The translations under genes were made by a program, and so were the position numbers. 36,624 bases of DNA from Thioalkalivibrio sp. (lineage in GTDB: Bacteria; Pseudomonadota; Gammaproteobacteria; Ectothiorhodospirales; Ectothiorhodospiraceae). The stretch spans positions 1-36,624 of the forward strand of contig PWGH01000254.1 of NCBI GenBank assembly GCA_003555285.1. Reading direction: 5' to 3'. Positions 27,787 through 36,334 of the stretch are shown here, piece after piece (position 1 is the first letter of the stretch; every line of letters begins with the position of its first letter). The notes under the pieces were generated by a model. That model made no database searches, was not told the origin of the DNA, and saw only the letters and a program-made list of their open reading frames with translations.

Positions 27787-28039
27787 TTGTAACCGGCCGC
27801 CATGCGGTTGTTCAGCGCTAAAGGTTTCATCGGACCGATGGTTGCGCAGGGTACTCCAGATTCGCCCATGCTACGGCACTGTACCCGCCTCGTCAGCGCC
27901 ACGGCCAGGCCTGCGCACTGAGACCGCCCCCGTACACATCGGCCCACGTTCCCATGCCACCTTCCTGTCGAATTGTCTGGCGTCGGCGGAGCCCTTACGT
28001 TCAACGTCCACGAACTTCCGTTGGAGCCGCCCGGACCTC

Positions 28040-28324
28040 ATGGCCATCCAGATCGAACAAATCACCAAGCGCTTCGGCGACACGGTCGCAGTGGACGGGA
28101 TCAGTTTCTCGGTCGCCCGCGGATCGGTGACCGCATTGCTCGGCCCCAACGGTGCGGGCAAGACCACGACGCTGGCGATGCTGCTGGGCCACGGTTTCTC
28201 GCTGAGCCACTTCCTGGCGGCGTTGCTACTGAACGTGGTTTATTTGTTTCTCGGTGCGGCGCTGTTCATGAGCGTCTTCCGGCTGGCCCGCCGGCGCGGC
28301 CTGTTGCTGCATAGCGGAGAGTAG
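28040..28324 (+). pseudogene. ABC transporter remnant: ATPase N-terminus fused to permease C-terminus
   Basis: A 94-codon frame. Residues 1 to about 50 ([20 protein letters not shown]..., [18 protein letters not shown]) are the start of an ABC ATPase through Walker A. From there it passes directly and in frame into [28 protein letters not shown] and [14 protein letters not shown], the last membrane helix and tail of an ABC-2 type permease. The signature motif, Walker B, H-loop and most permease helices are gone. The simplest reading is one large deletion that removed the 3' part of an ATPase gene and most of the adjacent permease gene. The product cannot be a working transporter. Confidence 0.8.
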
Positions 28325-28512
28325 CGGACTGTGCCGGCGTACCCGAGCGAACAGGTCCGAGGTGGTGTCGAGTACGCCGTTGTAGCGCCACAGACCCACC
28401 CGGTTTTCGGCGACGCCCGTCAATGGTGGGCCGGCGCTGCACAACCCCGGGTGAGCGAACTCTCTGTCCGGAACACGGTCACAAAATGAGTTTCCCTCTG
28501 GGGTATACCGTC
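28325..28512. other. Short gap after the ABC remnant
   Basis: About 190 bases. On the minus strand, a piece around 28330-28430 reads TGVAENRVGLWRYNGVLDTTSDLF, which looks protein-like but is too short to name; it may be another decayed fragment. The glutathione peroxidase promoter should also lie here, but no clear -35/-10 pair was found. Confidence 0.3.
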
Positions 28513-29079
28513 ATGCACGCGATTCTCACACTCCGCTCCTTCGGACTGTTCCTGGCCCTGGTTCTTAGCGCAGCGCCGCTTGCGGCGGACTCCAACGAGC
28601 TGTTCGACCACGAACTGCGCCGGCTGCACTCGAGCGAGGTCGTGAACCTGCAGGAGGCCTTCGCCGGTCATCCGCTGCTGATCATCAACACCGCGAGCCA
28701 CTGCGGATTCACGGGCCAGTTCTCCGGACTCGAGGAACTGCACCAGCAGTATCGGGATGCCGGACTCAAGGTGGTCGGGTTTCCGTCGAATGATTTTCGG
28801 CAGGAGGCCGCCGACGAGGCCACCACCGCAGATGTGTGCTTCGTGAATTACGGCGTCACCTTCGACATGTTCACGCCGATTCACGTTCGCGGATCGCAGG
28901 CGCACCCGATCTTCCGCGAACTGGCGCGGCAGAGCCAAGCTCCGCGCTGGAATTTTTACAAGTACCTCGTGAGCCCAGAGGGCGAGGTCGTGGATGTCTT
29001 TTCGAGCATGGTGAGTCCCGATTCGCGGCGCCTGCGCGCGGCCATCGAGTCCCTGCTGGATACGGAGACGGGAACCTGA
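28513..29079 (+). CDS. Glutathione peroxidase, probably periplasmic
   Basis: 188-residue thiol peroxidase of the GPx family. Cys64 in NTASHCGFTGQFSGLEEL is the peroxidatic cysteine (selenocysteine in animal enzymes). VVGFPSNDFRQEA replaces the common FPCNQFGGQEP, and WNFYKYLVSPEGEVV holds the active-site Trp and Asn. The N-terminal HAILTLRSFGLFLALVLSAAPLAADS looks like a cleavable signal peptide, so the enzyme likely acts in the periplasm, unlike most bacterial GPx. The ATG at 28513 starts the signal peptide; 28486 is an alternative. No resolving cysteine of the usual Cys-GPx pattern is obvious besides one in DVCFVNYG. Confidence 0.87.
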   Translation: MHAILTLRSFGLFLALVLSAAPLAADSNELFDHELRRLHSSEVVNLQEAFAGHPLLIINTASHCGFTGQFSGLEELHQQYRDAGLKVVGFPSNDFRQEAADEATTADVCFVNYGVTFDMFTPIHVRGSQAHPIFRELARQSQAPRWNFYKYLVSPEGEVVDVFSSMVSPDSRRLRAAIESLLDTETGT

Positions 29080-29172
29080 AGACCTTCTTCGATCTCTTCG
29101 CTCCACGCGCGTGGTCGCTCCACGCGCCCTCCATGGATCCATCCGGCCGAAGGGTAGGCCTGGGCAGGCCGG

Positions 29173-29481
29173 TCAGCCGGGGTTGTTGATCTCCCCATCG
29201 GTGCCCGCGGAGTGCCCGGGCGTAATCGATTCCGATTCCGATTCCGATTCCGGTTCGGGATTTACCGAGGGTACGGGGTCGGGTGCGGCGGAATCAGAAG
29301 GTAAAAAATCCTCCGTTCCACGGTGGATCCGGGCGTCGGGCCCGCAAGGCCGATCCGCAAACATCGTGGATCCGTCTGGGGCCGTGCAGCGGTAGATCTG
29401 GGCATGTCCAACGGTAGACGAAACACCTAGAACAACACCGACCAAACTCGTCCAGAACACCTTGGTCGCTTTTTTGTCCAT
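29173..29481 (-). CDS. DUF4124-domain exported protein
   Basis: 102-residue small secreted protein. A signal peptide (KVFWTSLVGVVLGVSSTVGHAQ) precedes the DUF4124 motif IYRCTAPDGSTMFADRPCG, whose two cysteines probably form a disulfide in the periplasm. The function of DUF4124 is unknown. The C-terminal tail is low-complexity (PEPESESESESI), coded by a hexanucleotide tandem repeat. The start at 29481 gives the signal peptide. It is convergent with the glutathione peroxidase gene. Confidence 0.8.
   Translation of the reverse strand: MDKKATKVFWTSLVGVVLGVSSTVGHAQIYRCTAPDGSTMFADRPCGPDARIHRGTEDFLPSDSAAPDPVPSVNPEPESESESESITPGHSAGTDGEINNPG
29228..29253. repeat. Hexanucleotide tandem repeat GATTCC
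   Basis: Four consecutive GATTCC units starting at 29228, then the variant GGTTCG, encode the Glu-Ser repeat tail of the DUF4124 protein on the minus strand. Units are multiples of three, so changes in number stay in frame. Confidence 0.85.
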
Positions 29482-30027
29482 GGGAGCAGTCTCCTGGGTC
29501 ATCCAGCGTTGAGGGGCCTCTGTTACGGCCGCGAGGAATCGCGGCCTGTGTTCGCGTCGTTTTCAGGGTGGATCCACGCGGCCTTCGGGGTCCGTTTGGC
29601 CGGTCCGAATCGATGGCTGTGGCGCCGTTTGGAATCAAGGCGGGGCCATCGGGGCGCGTCTACTCTATGGGTCTACGGGCCTCGCCTGTTCGTCAGTAAT
29701 CGATCGCGCCGCGTGGCGCAGCCCGGGCCGGGGTATTCAGTGGAGGGTTGTGGATCGTCCTTGGCCTGATGCCGGTCTTCACGCGTCAACATTCGCCAAT
29801 TCAGTGCACGGGCACGAACGCGGGACATTCTGTTCACCGTCGTCTCCCCCAATGAAGGCGTGCCCTTGGAGTATACCCCCGGAAGTGGGGGGGTGCGATG
29901 GACATCCTCGTCCGTGGCCGTCCATTCGGTCCTGTTCTCTACCCGGGGTCTGCGAGACGCAAAACCGCGCGACGCGCTTGTGCCGCGCACGTACACTGCA
30001 ACTTTCAAGGAACGTCGGATTGGCGTT
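29482..30027. other. Gene-free region between the DUF4124 and radical SAM genes
   Basis: About 545 bases with no credible gene. Two weak hairpins are visible: GCGCC-GCGT-GGCGC near 29707 and CCCCC-GGAAGT-GGGGG at 29876-29891. Both divergent genes presumably have their promoters here, but no strong -35/-10 pair was found by eye. Confidence 0.4.
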
Positions 30028-30660
30028 ATGACCGAGTCTTCCCAGAGGCTGTCCTCGTCGGAGCCCACGCTGGCCTATGAGCTCCATGGCAACCTGTATC
30101 TGAACCTCACCTACCGCTGTACGCTGCGTTGCGCCTTCTGCCCCAAGTTTCAGGGAAACCGCGTGGTGCAGGGCTATGACCTCCGGCTAACTCGGGAGCC
30201 CACCGTCGCGGCCCTGATCGCGGCGGCCGGTGATCCTGCAGGCTACCCCGAGGTCATCTTCTGCGGACTGGGCGAGCCCACACTTCGCCTGGAGACCCTG
30301 CTCACCGTGGCCCACGCGCTGCGTGCGCAGGGCGCGCGGCACGTTCGCCTGAACACGGATGGCCTGGCCAATCTGGTTCATGGGCGGGATGTGACCCCGG
30401 CACTGGCACCGGTGATCGACAGCCTCTCGATCTCGCTGACTGCCCAGGATGAGGCCACCTACAACCGGCATACGCGACCCAAACGCCCCGAGGCCTTCGC
30501 CGCGATGCTGGCCTTCGCCCGCGCCGCGCTGGCACAGCGCATGGCGGTCACGATGACCGCGATCCATGGCCTGGCGGGGGTCGACATTGCCGCCTGTGAA
30601 CGTCTGGCGACGGAATTGGGTGCGCGCTTTCGCCAACGCGAACTGGATGTGGTGGGATGA
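30028..30660 (+). CDS. TatD-associated radical SAM protein
   Basis: 210-residue radical S-adenosylmethionine protein. The cluster motif is Cys31-Thr-Leu-Arg-Cys35-Ala-Phe-Cys38 in YLNLTYRCTLRCAFCPKF, and FCGLGEPTLR is the SAM-binding GxEP-like motif. The N-terminus ELHGNLYLNLT is typical of the small radical SAM family often coded beside or fused to TatD nucleases. No tatD gene is in this window. No C-terminal auxiliary cluster cysteines are visible. The start at 30028 leaves a short variable tail before the conserved part. Its stop overlaps the next gene as ATGA, so the two are translated together. Confidence 0.85.
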   Translation: MTESSQRLSSSEPTLAYELHGNLYLNLTYRCTLRCAFCPKFQGNRVVQGYDLRLTREPTVAALIAAAGDPAGYPEVIFCGLGEPTLRLETLLTVAHALRAQGARHVRLNTDGLANLVHGRDVTPALAPVIDSLSISLTAQDEATYNRHTRPKRPEAFAAMLAFARAALAQRMAVTMTAIHGLAGVDIAACERLATELGARFRQRELDVVG

Positions 30661-31124
30661 TCGAGGGTTCGGGCATCGCCGGCATCTCCCAGGGCATCCA
30701 GTTGTCCTTGGCACCGGTCTTCTTGCTGGTGGGGATTGCCGGCTTCATCAACGTCTTCGTGGCACGACTGTCCCGCGTTGTGGATCGCAGTCGAGTGGTC
30801 GAGGGCACCCTGCGCCATGCCGACCCAGAGACACGAACGAAGGCCTTGCGCGAACTCGGTCTGCTCGATCAACGCGCACAGATGGTCTATCTCGGCATCA
30901 AACTCGGCATCTTCACAGCCTTGCTGGTCTGCCTGGTGATCGTGACGGTGTTTCTCGAGGTCTTTTTTGGCACTAGCCACCCGCTGCTGATCGCCGCGCT
31001 GTTCGTGGGTGCGATGCTCTCGCTGATCGGCGCGCTGCTCGCCTTTCTCCGGGAAGTTTTCCTGGCCCTGCGCAGCGTAACCCTCAGCCGGTCGCGCCAG
31101 GTGGTGTCCGACCCGGAACAGTAG
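30657..31124 (+). CDS. DUF2721 membrane protein
   Basis: 155-residue inner-membrane protein with three predicted helices: QLSLAPVFLLVGIAGFINVFV near the N-terminus, and LGIFTALLVCLVIVTVFLEVFF plus LLIAALFVGAMLSLIGALLAFL near the C-terminus. A charged cytoplasmic segment (SRVVDRSRVVEGTL...LGLLDQRAQM) lies between helices one and two. This pattern is that of DUF2721, of unknown function. It is translationally coupled to the radical SAM gene. Confidence 0.85.
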   Translation: MIEGSGIAGISQGIQLSLAPVFLLVGIAGFINVFVARLSRVVDRSRVVEGTLRHADPETRTKALRELGLLDQRAQMVYLGIKLGIFTALLVCLVIVTVFLEVFFGTSHPLLIAALFVGAMLSLIGALLAFLREVFLALRSVTLSRSRQVVSDPEQ

Positions 31125-31155
31125 CCCGATCGATCGGGCTCCCGAGGGCCTCGGG
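31123..31155 (+). terminator. Double palindrome after the radical SAM-DUF2721 operon
   Basis: A perfect 18-bp palindrome AGCCCGATCGATCGGGCT (31123-31140) begins inside the DUF2721 stop codon and is followed directly by CCCGAG-GGC-CTCGGG (31141-31155). Two hairpins in tandem at an operon end suggest a terminator or mRNA 3'-end protection, although no T-run follows. Confidence 0.55.
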
Positions 31156-31395
31156 GGCTCGGACCTTCGGACATGGCCGCCACCATCGCGGCCCATGATC
31201 GTCAGGAGTTGGCCCGCCGGGGCCGAACCCGTCATCATGGCGGGGTTGCCTTGGGCAGCCCGCATTGAACCACCGGCATGATTGCCTGGGGAGTCCACTT
31301 TGCCGTCAGGTCTTCATGATCGTCGCTTCAACATCGAACACGGCGTGGGATGCCACGCACCGGCCGATCTGGAACTTGCCGAGGGCGGCGATGTA

Positions 31396-32817
31396 ATGGG
31401 GTGGAATCGGCACCTCACCCTGAATGCGCCGGTGTCGTCGCGCACTGAGCCATCGACCTGGGACGGCGTGTCACCGGATCCATTTCAGGCCGCTGTGGCC
31501 GAACTCCAGCACCAAGTGCACGCCTGGCGCTATTGCGGCGGGGCCTTGCGGCACGCCAGCGTCCCGATACCGCCCCTCGATCTGCTGATCTGGTTGCACG
31601 GCAACGGGGATGGAACCCGGCTCTTTTGGCAGAACCGTGCGCACAGCCTCAGTGTGGCCGGCCTGGGTGCGGCGAGCGAATGCGTCGCAGATTCGACCGC
31701 GGACTATCCCATGCTCATGGCGCACATCAATGCCACGATTGGGGCGCAGAACACCGCGTTCCTCGGTGGCTTGGCCTTCGATGGCGGCAATGGCTGCGAC
31801 GAGTGGTCCGCCTTTCCTGCCGCACGCTTCGTGCTGCCGGCGATCGAGGTGCGCCAGGAACAGGGGCAGCACCGACTGGCGGTGAACCTGCTGGCGCCGT
31901 CCGCCAGTGCGTTCCGGAGTGCCCAGACGCGCCTGATCATGTCCTTGGGCCAATTGCAATTTCATCTGCACCCGGTAGAGAGCGGCCGCGGTGCCCGCGT
32001 CTGGCGACGCATCGACACCGTGGATCAGGCGGTCTTTCGCCAGCGCGTCGAGGCGATCCTCGACCAGATCGGCGCGGGGCACCTGCACAAGGCGGTCCTT
32101 GCGCGGCGCGTGGAATTGCACCTGAACAAGCCCCTGGACCCCTTCCTGGCGCTAAGGCGGTGGCACAGCACCGATCCGGGCAGCTTCTGCTTTGCGCTGG
32201 AGCGCGCCGACGATGTGTTCATGGGTTGCTCTCCGGAGCGCCTGTATTGCCGGCGGGACCGCTCGCTACAAACCGAATCCCTGGCCGGCACCGTCCGCCG
32301 CGGGCGCACGCCGGAGGAGGATGAGCGCCTGGAACGGATGCTTCGCCAGGATCCGAAGCTGGTGCATGAACATGAACTGGTCACCCGCTACGTGCGTCAG
32401 CAGATTGCTCCCTGGGTGACCGAGACCCAGAGCCCGGCCGCACCGGAGGTGTTCAAGCTGCATGCCGTCCAGCACCGGTACCTGCCCATTCGCGCCACGC
32501 TGAAGCCGGGGGTGCTCGACGCGGAGTTGCTGCAGGCACTGCACCCCACACCCGCGGTCTGCGGCTTTCCGCGGCCCGATGCCCAGGCGCTGATCGAGCA
32601 TCAGGAGACCGTGCAGCGGGGATGGTATAGCGGCGTGGTCGGGATCGTCTCGCCCACCCATTCGGAGTTTGCGGTCGCGATCCGTTCGGTGTTGCTGCAT
32701 CGGGACCGCGTGCTGTGCTATTCCGGCGTCGGCATCGTGGCGGGATCGGATGCGGATACCGAATGGAACGAACTGGAGGCCAAGATCGAGGCCTTTCTGT
32801 CCGTGCTGTCCTCCTGA
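31396..32817 (+). CDS. menF: Isochorismate synthase
   Basis: About 473-residue chorismate-utilising enzyme that isomerises chorismate to isochorismate, the first step of the menaquinone route. Lys232 in HLHKAVLARRVEL and Glu281 in GCSPERL match the water-activating lysine and the acid of MenF/EntC enzymes. ESLAGTVRRGRTPEED, the VQHRYLPIRATL segment, CGFPRPDAQ and RGWYSGVVGIVS follow. The start is uncertain: the ATG at 31396 follows a GAGGG; the frame is open back to a TTG at 31282, and the extra 38 residues do not look conserved. It heads a men cluster in E. coli order, 15 bases before menD. Confidence 0.92.
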   Translation: MGWNRHLTLNAPVSSRTEPSTWDGVSPDPFQAAVAELQHQVHAWRYCGGALRHASVPIPPLDLLIWLHGNGDGTRLFWQNRAHSLSVAGLGAASECVADSTADYPMLMAHINATIGAQNTAFLGGLAFDGGNGCDEWSAFPAARFVLPAIEVRQEQGQHRLAVNLLAPSASAFRSAQTRLIMSLGQLQFHLHPVESGRGARVWRRIDTVDQAVFRQRVEAILDQIGAGHLHKAVLARRVELHLNKPLDPFLALRRWHSTDPGSFCFALERADDVFMGCSPERLYCRRDRSLQTESLAGTVRRGRTPEEDERLERMLRQDPKLVHEHELVTRYVRQQIAPWVTETQSPAAPEVFKLHAVQHRYLPIRATLKPGVLDAELLQALHPTPAVCGFPRPDAQALIEHQETVQRGWYSGVVGIVSPTHSEFAVAIRSVLLHRDRVLCYSGVGIVAGSDADTEWNELEAKIEAFLSVLSS

Positions 32818-32832
32818 CGCCTGGAGACCACC

Positions 32833-34602
32833 GTGGAGTTCAGTCACCTCAATGAAGCCTGGGCCTATGTGCTGGTGGATCGCCTGCATCGTCGACATGG
32901 CGTGCAGGATTTCTGTATCGCACCCGGCAGCCGTAGCGCACCCCTGGCACTGGCGGCGGCTCGCTACACCCAGGAATACCCGGCGTTCCGGCTGCATACC
33001 CATTTCGACGAGCGCGGCCTGGCCTTTCTGGCCCTGGGCCTGATTCAGGCGAGCGGCCGCCCGGTCGCCGTACTGACCACCTCCGGCACTGCGGTCGCGA
33101 ATCTGCATCCGGCGATGATCGAGGCCTTCGAAAGCCATCGCCCACTGATTGCCCTTACGGCCGATCGCCCGCCGGAAATGCTCGACTGCGGGGCCAATCA
33201 AACGATCCATCAGCAAGGCCTGTTCGGCCGTCATGTGCGCGGCGAATTGCGCCTGCCGGCCCCCGAGCAGGTTCCTGACCCGGGCGGCGGGGAACCGAAC
33301 TGGAGCTGGTCCCGGGCTTGCCTGTGCCGGCAGCTCGATGCTGTTCTGGACAGGTTGCACGGCGTCGATCGGGGACCGGTGCACCTGAATGTGCCGTTTC
33401 GAGAGCCCCTCTACCCAACCGCCGAGTCGCAGAATCTCGAGGCTTGGTGGTCTGCACCAGACACGACCGACCGCACGACAGACCCCATGGCAAACCCCAC
33501 ACCGAATCCCGCGACGGGGCGCAGCGGATCGCCCCGCGGCCGGCCGCACGAGCCGAAGGCGGTGGTCAGCCCGGTGCTGCTGGTGGCGGGTCAGTTGGAG
33601 CCCGCGGAGGCGGCATCGGTGCTCGCGCTGGCGCAGCGCTGCCGGATTCCGCTGCTCGCCGACATCGGGAGCCAGCTACGTCTGGTGCGGGATCCGTATG
33701 TCGTGGACGCCCCCGATCTGTTGCTGGCGAGCCCTGCGGGCCGCCAGGCCCTCGAAAAAGTGCGCCAGGTGATTCAGTTCGGTGGACGTCTGACCGGCAA
33801 GCGGATCAACCAATGGCTGGCGAACTTCGCAGGCCCGCGCTGGCTGCTCAGCCCCCACACCGCCCCGTTGGATCCGACGCGTCGGGCGACCCTAATGCAG
33901 GCCGACATCCCGGCCTTCTGCGCCCGGTTCACGTTGCCGGCGCAGCAGGATCTGGGTTTTACCGAAATCCTGCAGGGGATTCAGGCGCAAGCGACTCGGA
34001 TGCTTCAGGAGACCTTTTCCGAACTGTCCGCGGTTCGGGTGCTGAGTGCGGCGATTCCGGCCCGCATGGCGTTGCTGGCCGGCAACAGTCTCAGCATTCG
34101 GTTACTGGATACCTTCGCACGCCCGATGCACGGCAATCGGTGCCTCACCAGCCGAGGGGCCAGCGGGATCGACGGCCTGCTGGCTACCGCCACGGGCTTC
34201 AGCCGCCGGCATCCGGATGGCCTGACCCTGCTTCTGGGCGACTTGTCGCTGCTGCACGACCTCAACAGCCTGGCGCTGGCGGCGCGCAGCACGGTGCCGC
34301 TGGTGATCGTGGTCCTGAACAACGATGGCGGCGGCATCTTCAACCTGCTGCCGGCCCGGGAACAGGCGCCCTGGTTCGAATCGCTGTTCCAGTGCCCTCA
34401 TGGCCTTGACTTCCGGCATGCGGCCGCCCAGTTCGGCCTGGGCTACCGGCGGCCGGAATCGGCCGAAGCGCTGCGCGCGGCGTATGCCGCGGCCTGCGTC
34501 CACGCCGGCGCCACTGTGATCGAGCTGAACTTTCCGGCGACGCAGAGCGCGATGCTGTGGCGGCGCCTGGTGCAACGGCTGGATGATCCCGGCGGATGCT
34601 GA
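32833..34602 (+). CDS. menD: 2-succinyl-5-enolpyruvyl-6-hydroxy-3-cyclohexene-1-carboxylate synthase (SEPHCHC synthase)
   Basis: 589-residue thiamine diphosphate enzyme that joins isochorismate and 2-oxoglutarate. CIAPGSRSAPLALAAAR opens the PYR domain, Glu60 in THFDERGLAFLALGL is the cofactor-activating glutamate, TTSGTAVANLHPAMIEA and LTADRPPEMLDCGANQTI are classic MenD segments, and GDLSLLHDLNSL with NNDGGGIFNLLP is the metal/diphosphate site. The start is GTG. A Pro/Thr/Arg-rich insertion of about 35 residues (including TDPMANPTPNPATGRSG) lies between the PYR and central domains, making the protein longer than E. coli MenD. It overlaps menH by 7 bases. Confidence 0.95.
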   Translation: MEFSHLNEAWAYVLVDRLHRRHGVQDFCIAPGSRSAPLALAAARYTQEYPAFRLHTHFDERGLAFLALGLIQASGRPVAVLTTSGTAVANLHPAMIEAFESHRPLIALTADRPPEMLDCGANQTIHQQGLFGRHVRGELRLPAPEQVPDPGGGEPNWSWSRACLCRQLDAVLDRLHGVDRGPVHLNVPFREPLYPTAESQNLEAWWSAPDTTDRTTDPMANPTPNPATGRSGSPRGRPHEPKAVVSPVLLVAGQLEPAEAASVLALAQRCRIPLLADIGSQLRLVRDPYVVDAPDLLLASPAGRQALEKVRQVIQFGGRLTGKRINQWLANFAGPRWLLSPHTAPLDPTRRATLMQADIPAFCARFTLPAQQDLGFTEILQGIQAQATRMLQETFSELSAVRVLSAAIPARMALLAGNSLSIRLLDTFARPMHGNRCLTSRGASGIDGLLATATGFSRRHPDGLTLLLGDLSLLHDLNSLALAARSTVPLVIVVLNNDGGGIFNLLPAREQAPWFESLFQCPHGLDFRHAAAQFGLGYRRPESAEALRAAYAAACVHAGATVIELNFPATQSAMLWRRLVQRLDDPGGC

Positions 34603-35483
34603 TCCTGGGCGCCGCCGAGCGTCCGGCCATCGTGATGCTGCATGGCTTCATGGGAACCGGTTCGGATTGGCTGGCGGTGGCCCGCGGCCTGCAGCCGGGA
34701 TTCCGGTGTCTGCTGCCCACCCTCCCCGGCCACGACCGCGCCACGGCGGATACCCACCCTGTTGCCGGCCTGAATACGGTTCCAGAGCCTGATCCGATTC
34801 CCCGCAGGATTTCGGATCGCAATGCCGATGGAAATCCCGATCCCCTGGGCAAGGATAGCGATCATACCAACGCCTTCACCGCCTATGCCGGCCAGCTCTG
34901 GCGGGAGCTGGAGCCGCACCTGCCCCGGCGCTTCGCGCTCGTGGGGTATTCGCTGGGCGGTCGCTTGGCACTGGAACTGGCCTGCCGGCATCCGGAACGC
35001 GTGCACACGCTGGTGTTGGAGAGCGCCCATCCCGGTCTTCAGACCGCGGCGGAGCGCGCGGTGCGTGGGGATCAGGACGCGCTGTGGATCCATCGCTTCG
35101 AGCGGGATCCCTGGCCCGCGGTGCTTCGGGACTGGTACCGGCAACCGGTCTTTGCTTCCCTCGGCGAGGCCGAGCGGCAGCGGTTCATTGACTTGCGCGC
35201 CGCGGCCTCGCCGTTGGCGCTGGCGACGGTGCTGCGTGCCACCAGCCTGGCGCTGCAACCCGATCTCGAACCGGCGTGGCGCCGTCTGCCGATGGCCCTC
35301 GGTTTCATCACCGGGGCCAAGGACACCCGGTTCTGTGCCGTCGGTGCCCGGCTGGCCCTGGCGCGGCCGGATCTGACCCGGGTGGAAATGGACGGCCTCG
35401 GGCATAACTGCCATGCTTTGGCGCCGAAGGCGTTCGCCGCCCTCCTCCAACCCCTATGCACCGTCGAGCCGAAGTCGTCATGA
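34596..35483 (+). CDS. menH: 2-succinyl-6-hydroxy-2,4-cyclohexadiene-1-carboxylate synthase
   Basis: 295-residue alpha/beta hydrolase-fold lyase that removes pyruvate from the MenD product. [14 protein letters not shown] carries the oxyanion-hole region, Ser119 in [13 protein letters not shown] is the nucleophile, and [15 protein letters not shown] holds the histidine. MenH normally has about 250 residues; here an insertion of about 40 residues ([19 protein letters not shown]...) interrupts the region after [10 protein letters not shown]. The insertion is rich in Asp, Pro and Asn, and its DNA contains imperfect GAT-CCG/GATTCC-like iterations. It overlaps menD at the front and menB by 4 bases at the end. 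Confidence 0.88.
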   Translation: MLILGAAERPAIVMLHGFMGTGSDWLAVARGLQPGFRCLLPTLPGHDRATADTHPVAGLNTVPEPDPIPRRISDRNADGNPDPLGKDSDHTNAFTAYAGQLWRELEPHLPRRFALVGYSLGGRLALELACRHPERVHTLVLESAHPGLQTAAERAVRGDQDALWIHRFERDPWPAVLRDWYRQPVFASLGEAERQRFIDLRAAASPLALATVLRATSLALQPDLEPAWRRLPMALGFITGAKDTRFCAVGARLALARPDLTRVEMDGLGHNCHALAPKAFAALLQPLCTVEPKSS

Positions 35484-36334
35484 GCCCTGCTGCCCCCGCC
35501 TGCTCCATCCAGCCCGCCCTCGACTGGGAGGATTGCTCTGCGCCGTATGGCGATATCCTGTATCACAAGGCTGAGGGGATCGCGAAGATCACCATCAACC
35601 GGCCCCAGGTGCGCAACGCCTTTCGGCCGCTCACGATCCAGGAGATGCAACGGGCCTTGGCGGATGCGCGCTTCGATGAGCGGATCGGCGTGGTGGTCCT
35701 GGCCGGTCAGGGGGATCTGGCCTTCTGCTCCGGCGGCGATCAGCGGGTGCGCGGCGATTCCGGCTACCGGGACGAGGCCGGGGTGCATCACCTGAACGTG
35801 CTGGATCTGCAGCGCGAGATCCGCTCCTGCCCCAAGCCGGTGATCGCGATGGTCGCTGGGTATGCGATTGGCGGCGGTCATGTGCTGCACATTCTGTGCG
35901 ATCTGACCATCGCCGCCGACAACGCCCGCTTCGGCCAGACCGGGCCCAAGGTCGGCTCCTTCGACGGGGGCTTCGGCGCCAGTTACCTGGCCAGTGTGGT
36001 GGGTCAGAAGAAGGCCCGCGAGATCTGGTTCCTGTGCCGCCAGTACGATGCGGCACAGGCGCTGGACATGGGGCTGGTCAATACCGTGGTGCCGCTGGCC
36101 CAACTGGAACACGAAACGGTCGCCTGGTGCCGGCAGATTCTGGAGCATTCCCCGATCGCGCTGCGCATGCTCAAATCCGCGTTCAATGCCGGCACCGATG
36201 GCCAGGCGGGGATCCAGGAGCTCGCCGGCAACGCGACCATGCTCTTCTACATGACCGAGGAGGGCCAGGAGGGGCGCAATGCCTACCTGCAGAAGCGCCG
36301 GCCCGACTTCGGCAAGTTCAAGCGCCAGCCATGA
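35480..36334 (+). CDS. menB: 1,4-dihydroxy-2-naphthoyl-CoA synthase
   Basis: 284-residue crotonase-fold enzyme that closes the naphthoquinone ring from o-succinylbenzoyl-Co[35 protein letters not shown] (flexible active-site loop), [22 protein letters not shown] (oxyanion hole) and [21 protein letters not shown] are the MenB hallmarks, including the conserved aspartate of GSFDGG. The ATG at 35480 overlaps the menH stop as ATGA; an upstream in-frame ATG at 35456 is less likely. menC follows with another ATGA overlap. Confidence 0.96.
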   Translation: MSPAAPACSIQPALDWEDCSAPYGDILYHKAEGIAKITINRPQVRNAFRPLTIQEMQRALADARFDERIGVVVLAGQGDLAFCSGGDQRVRGDSGYRDEAGVHHLNVLDLQREIRSCPKPVIAMVAGYAIGGGHVLHILCDLTIAADNARFGQTGPKVGSFDGGFGASYLASVVGQKKAREIWFLCRQYDAAQALDMGLVNTVVPLAQLEHETVAWCRQILEHSPIALRMLKSAFNAGTDGQAGIQELAGNATMLFYMTEEGQEGRNAYLQKRRPDFGKFKRQP

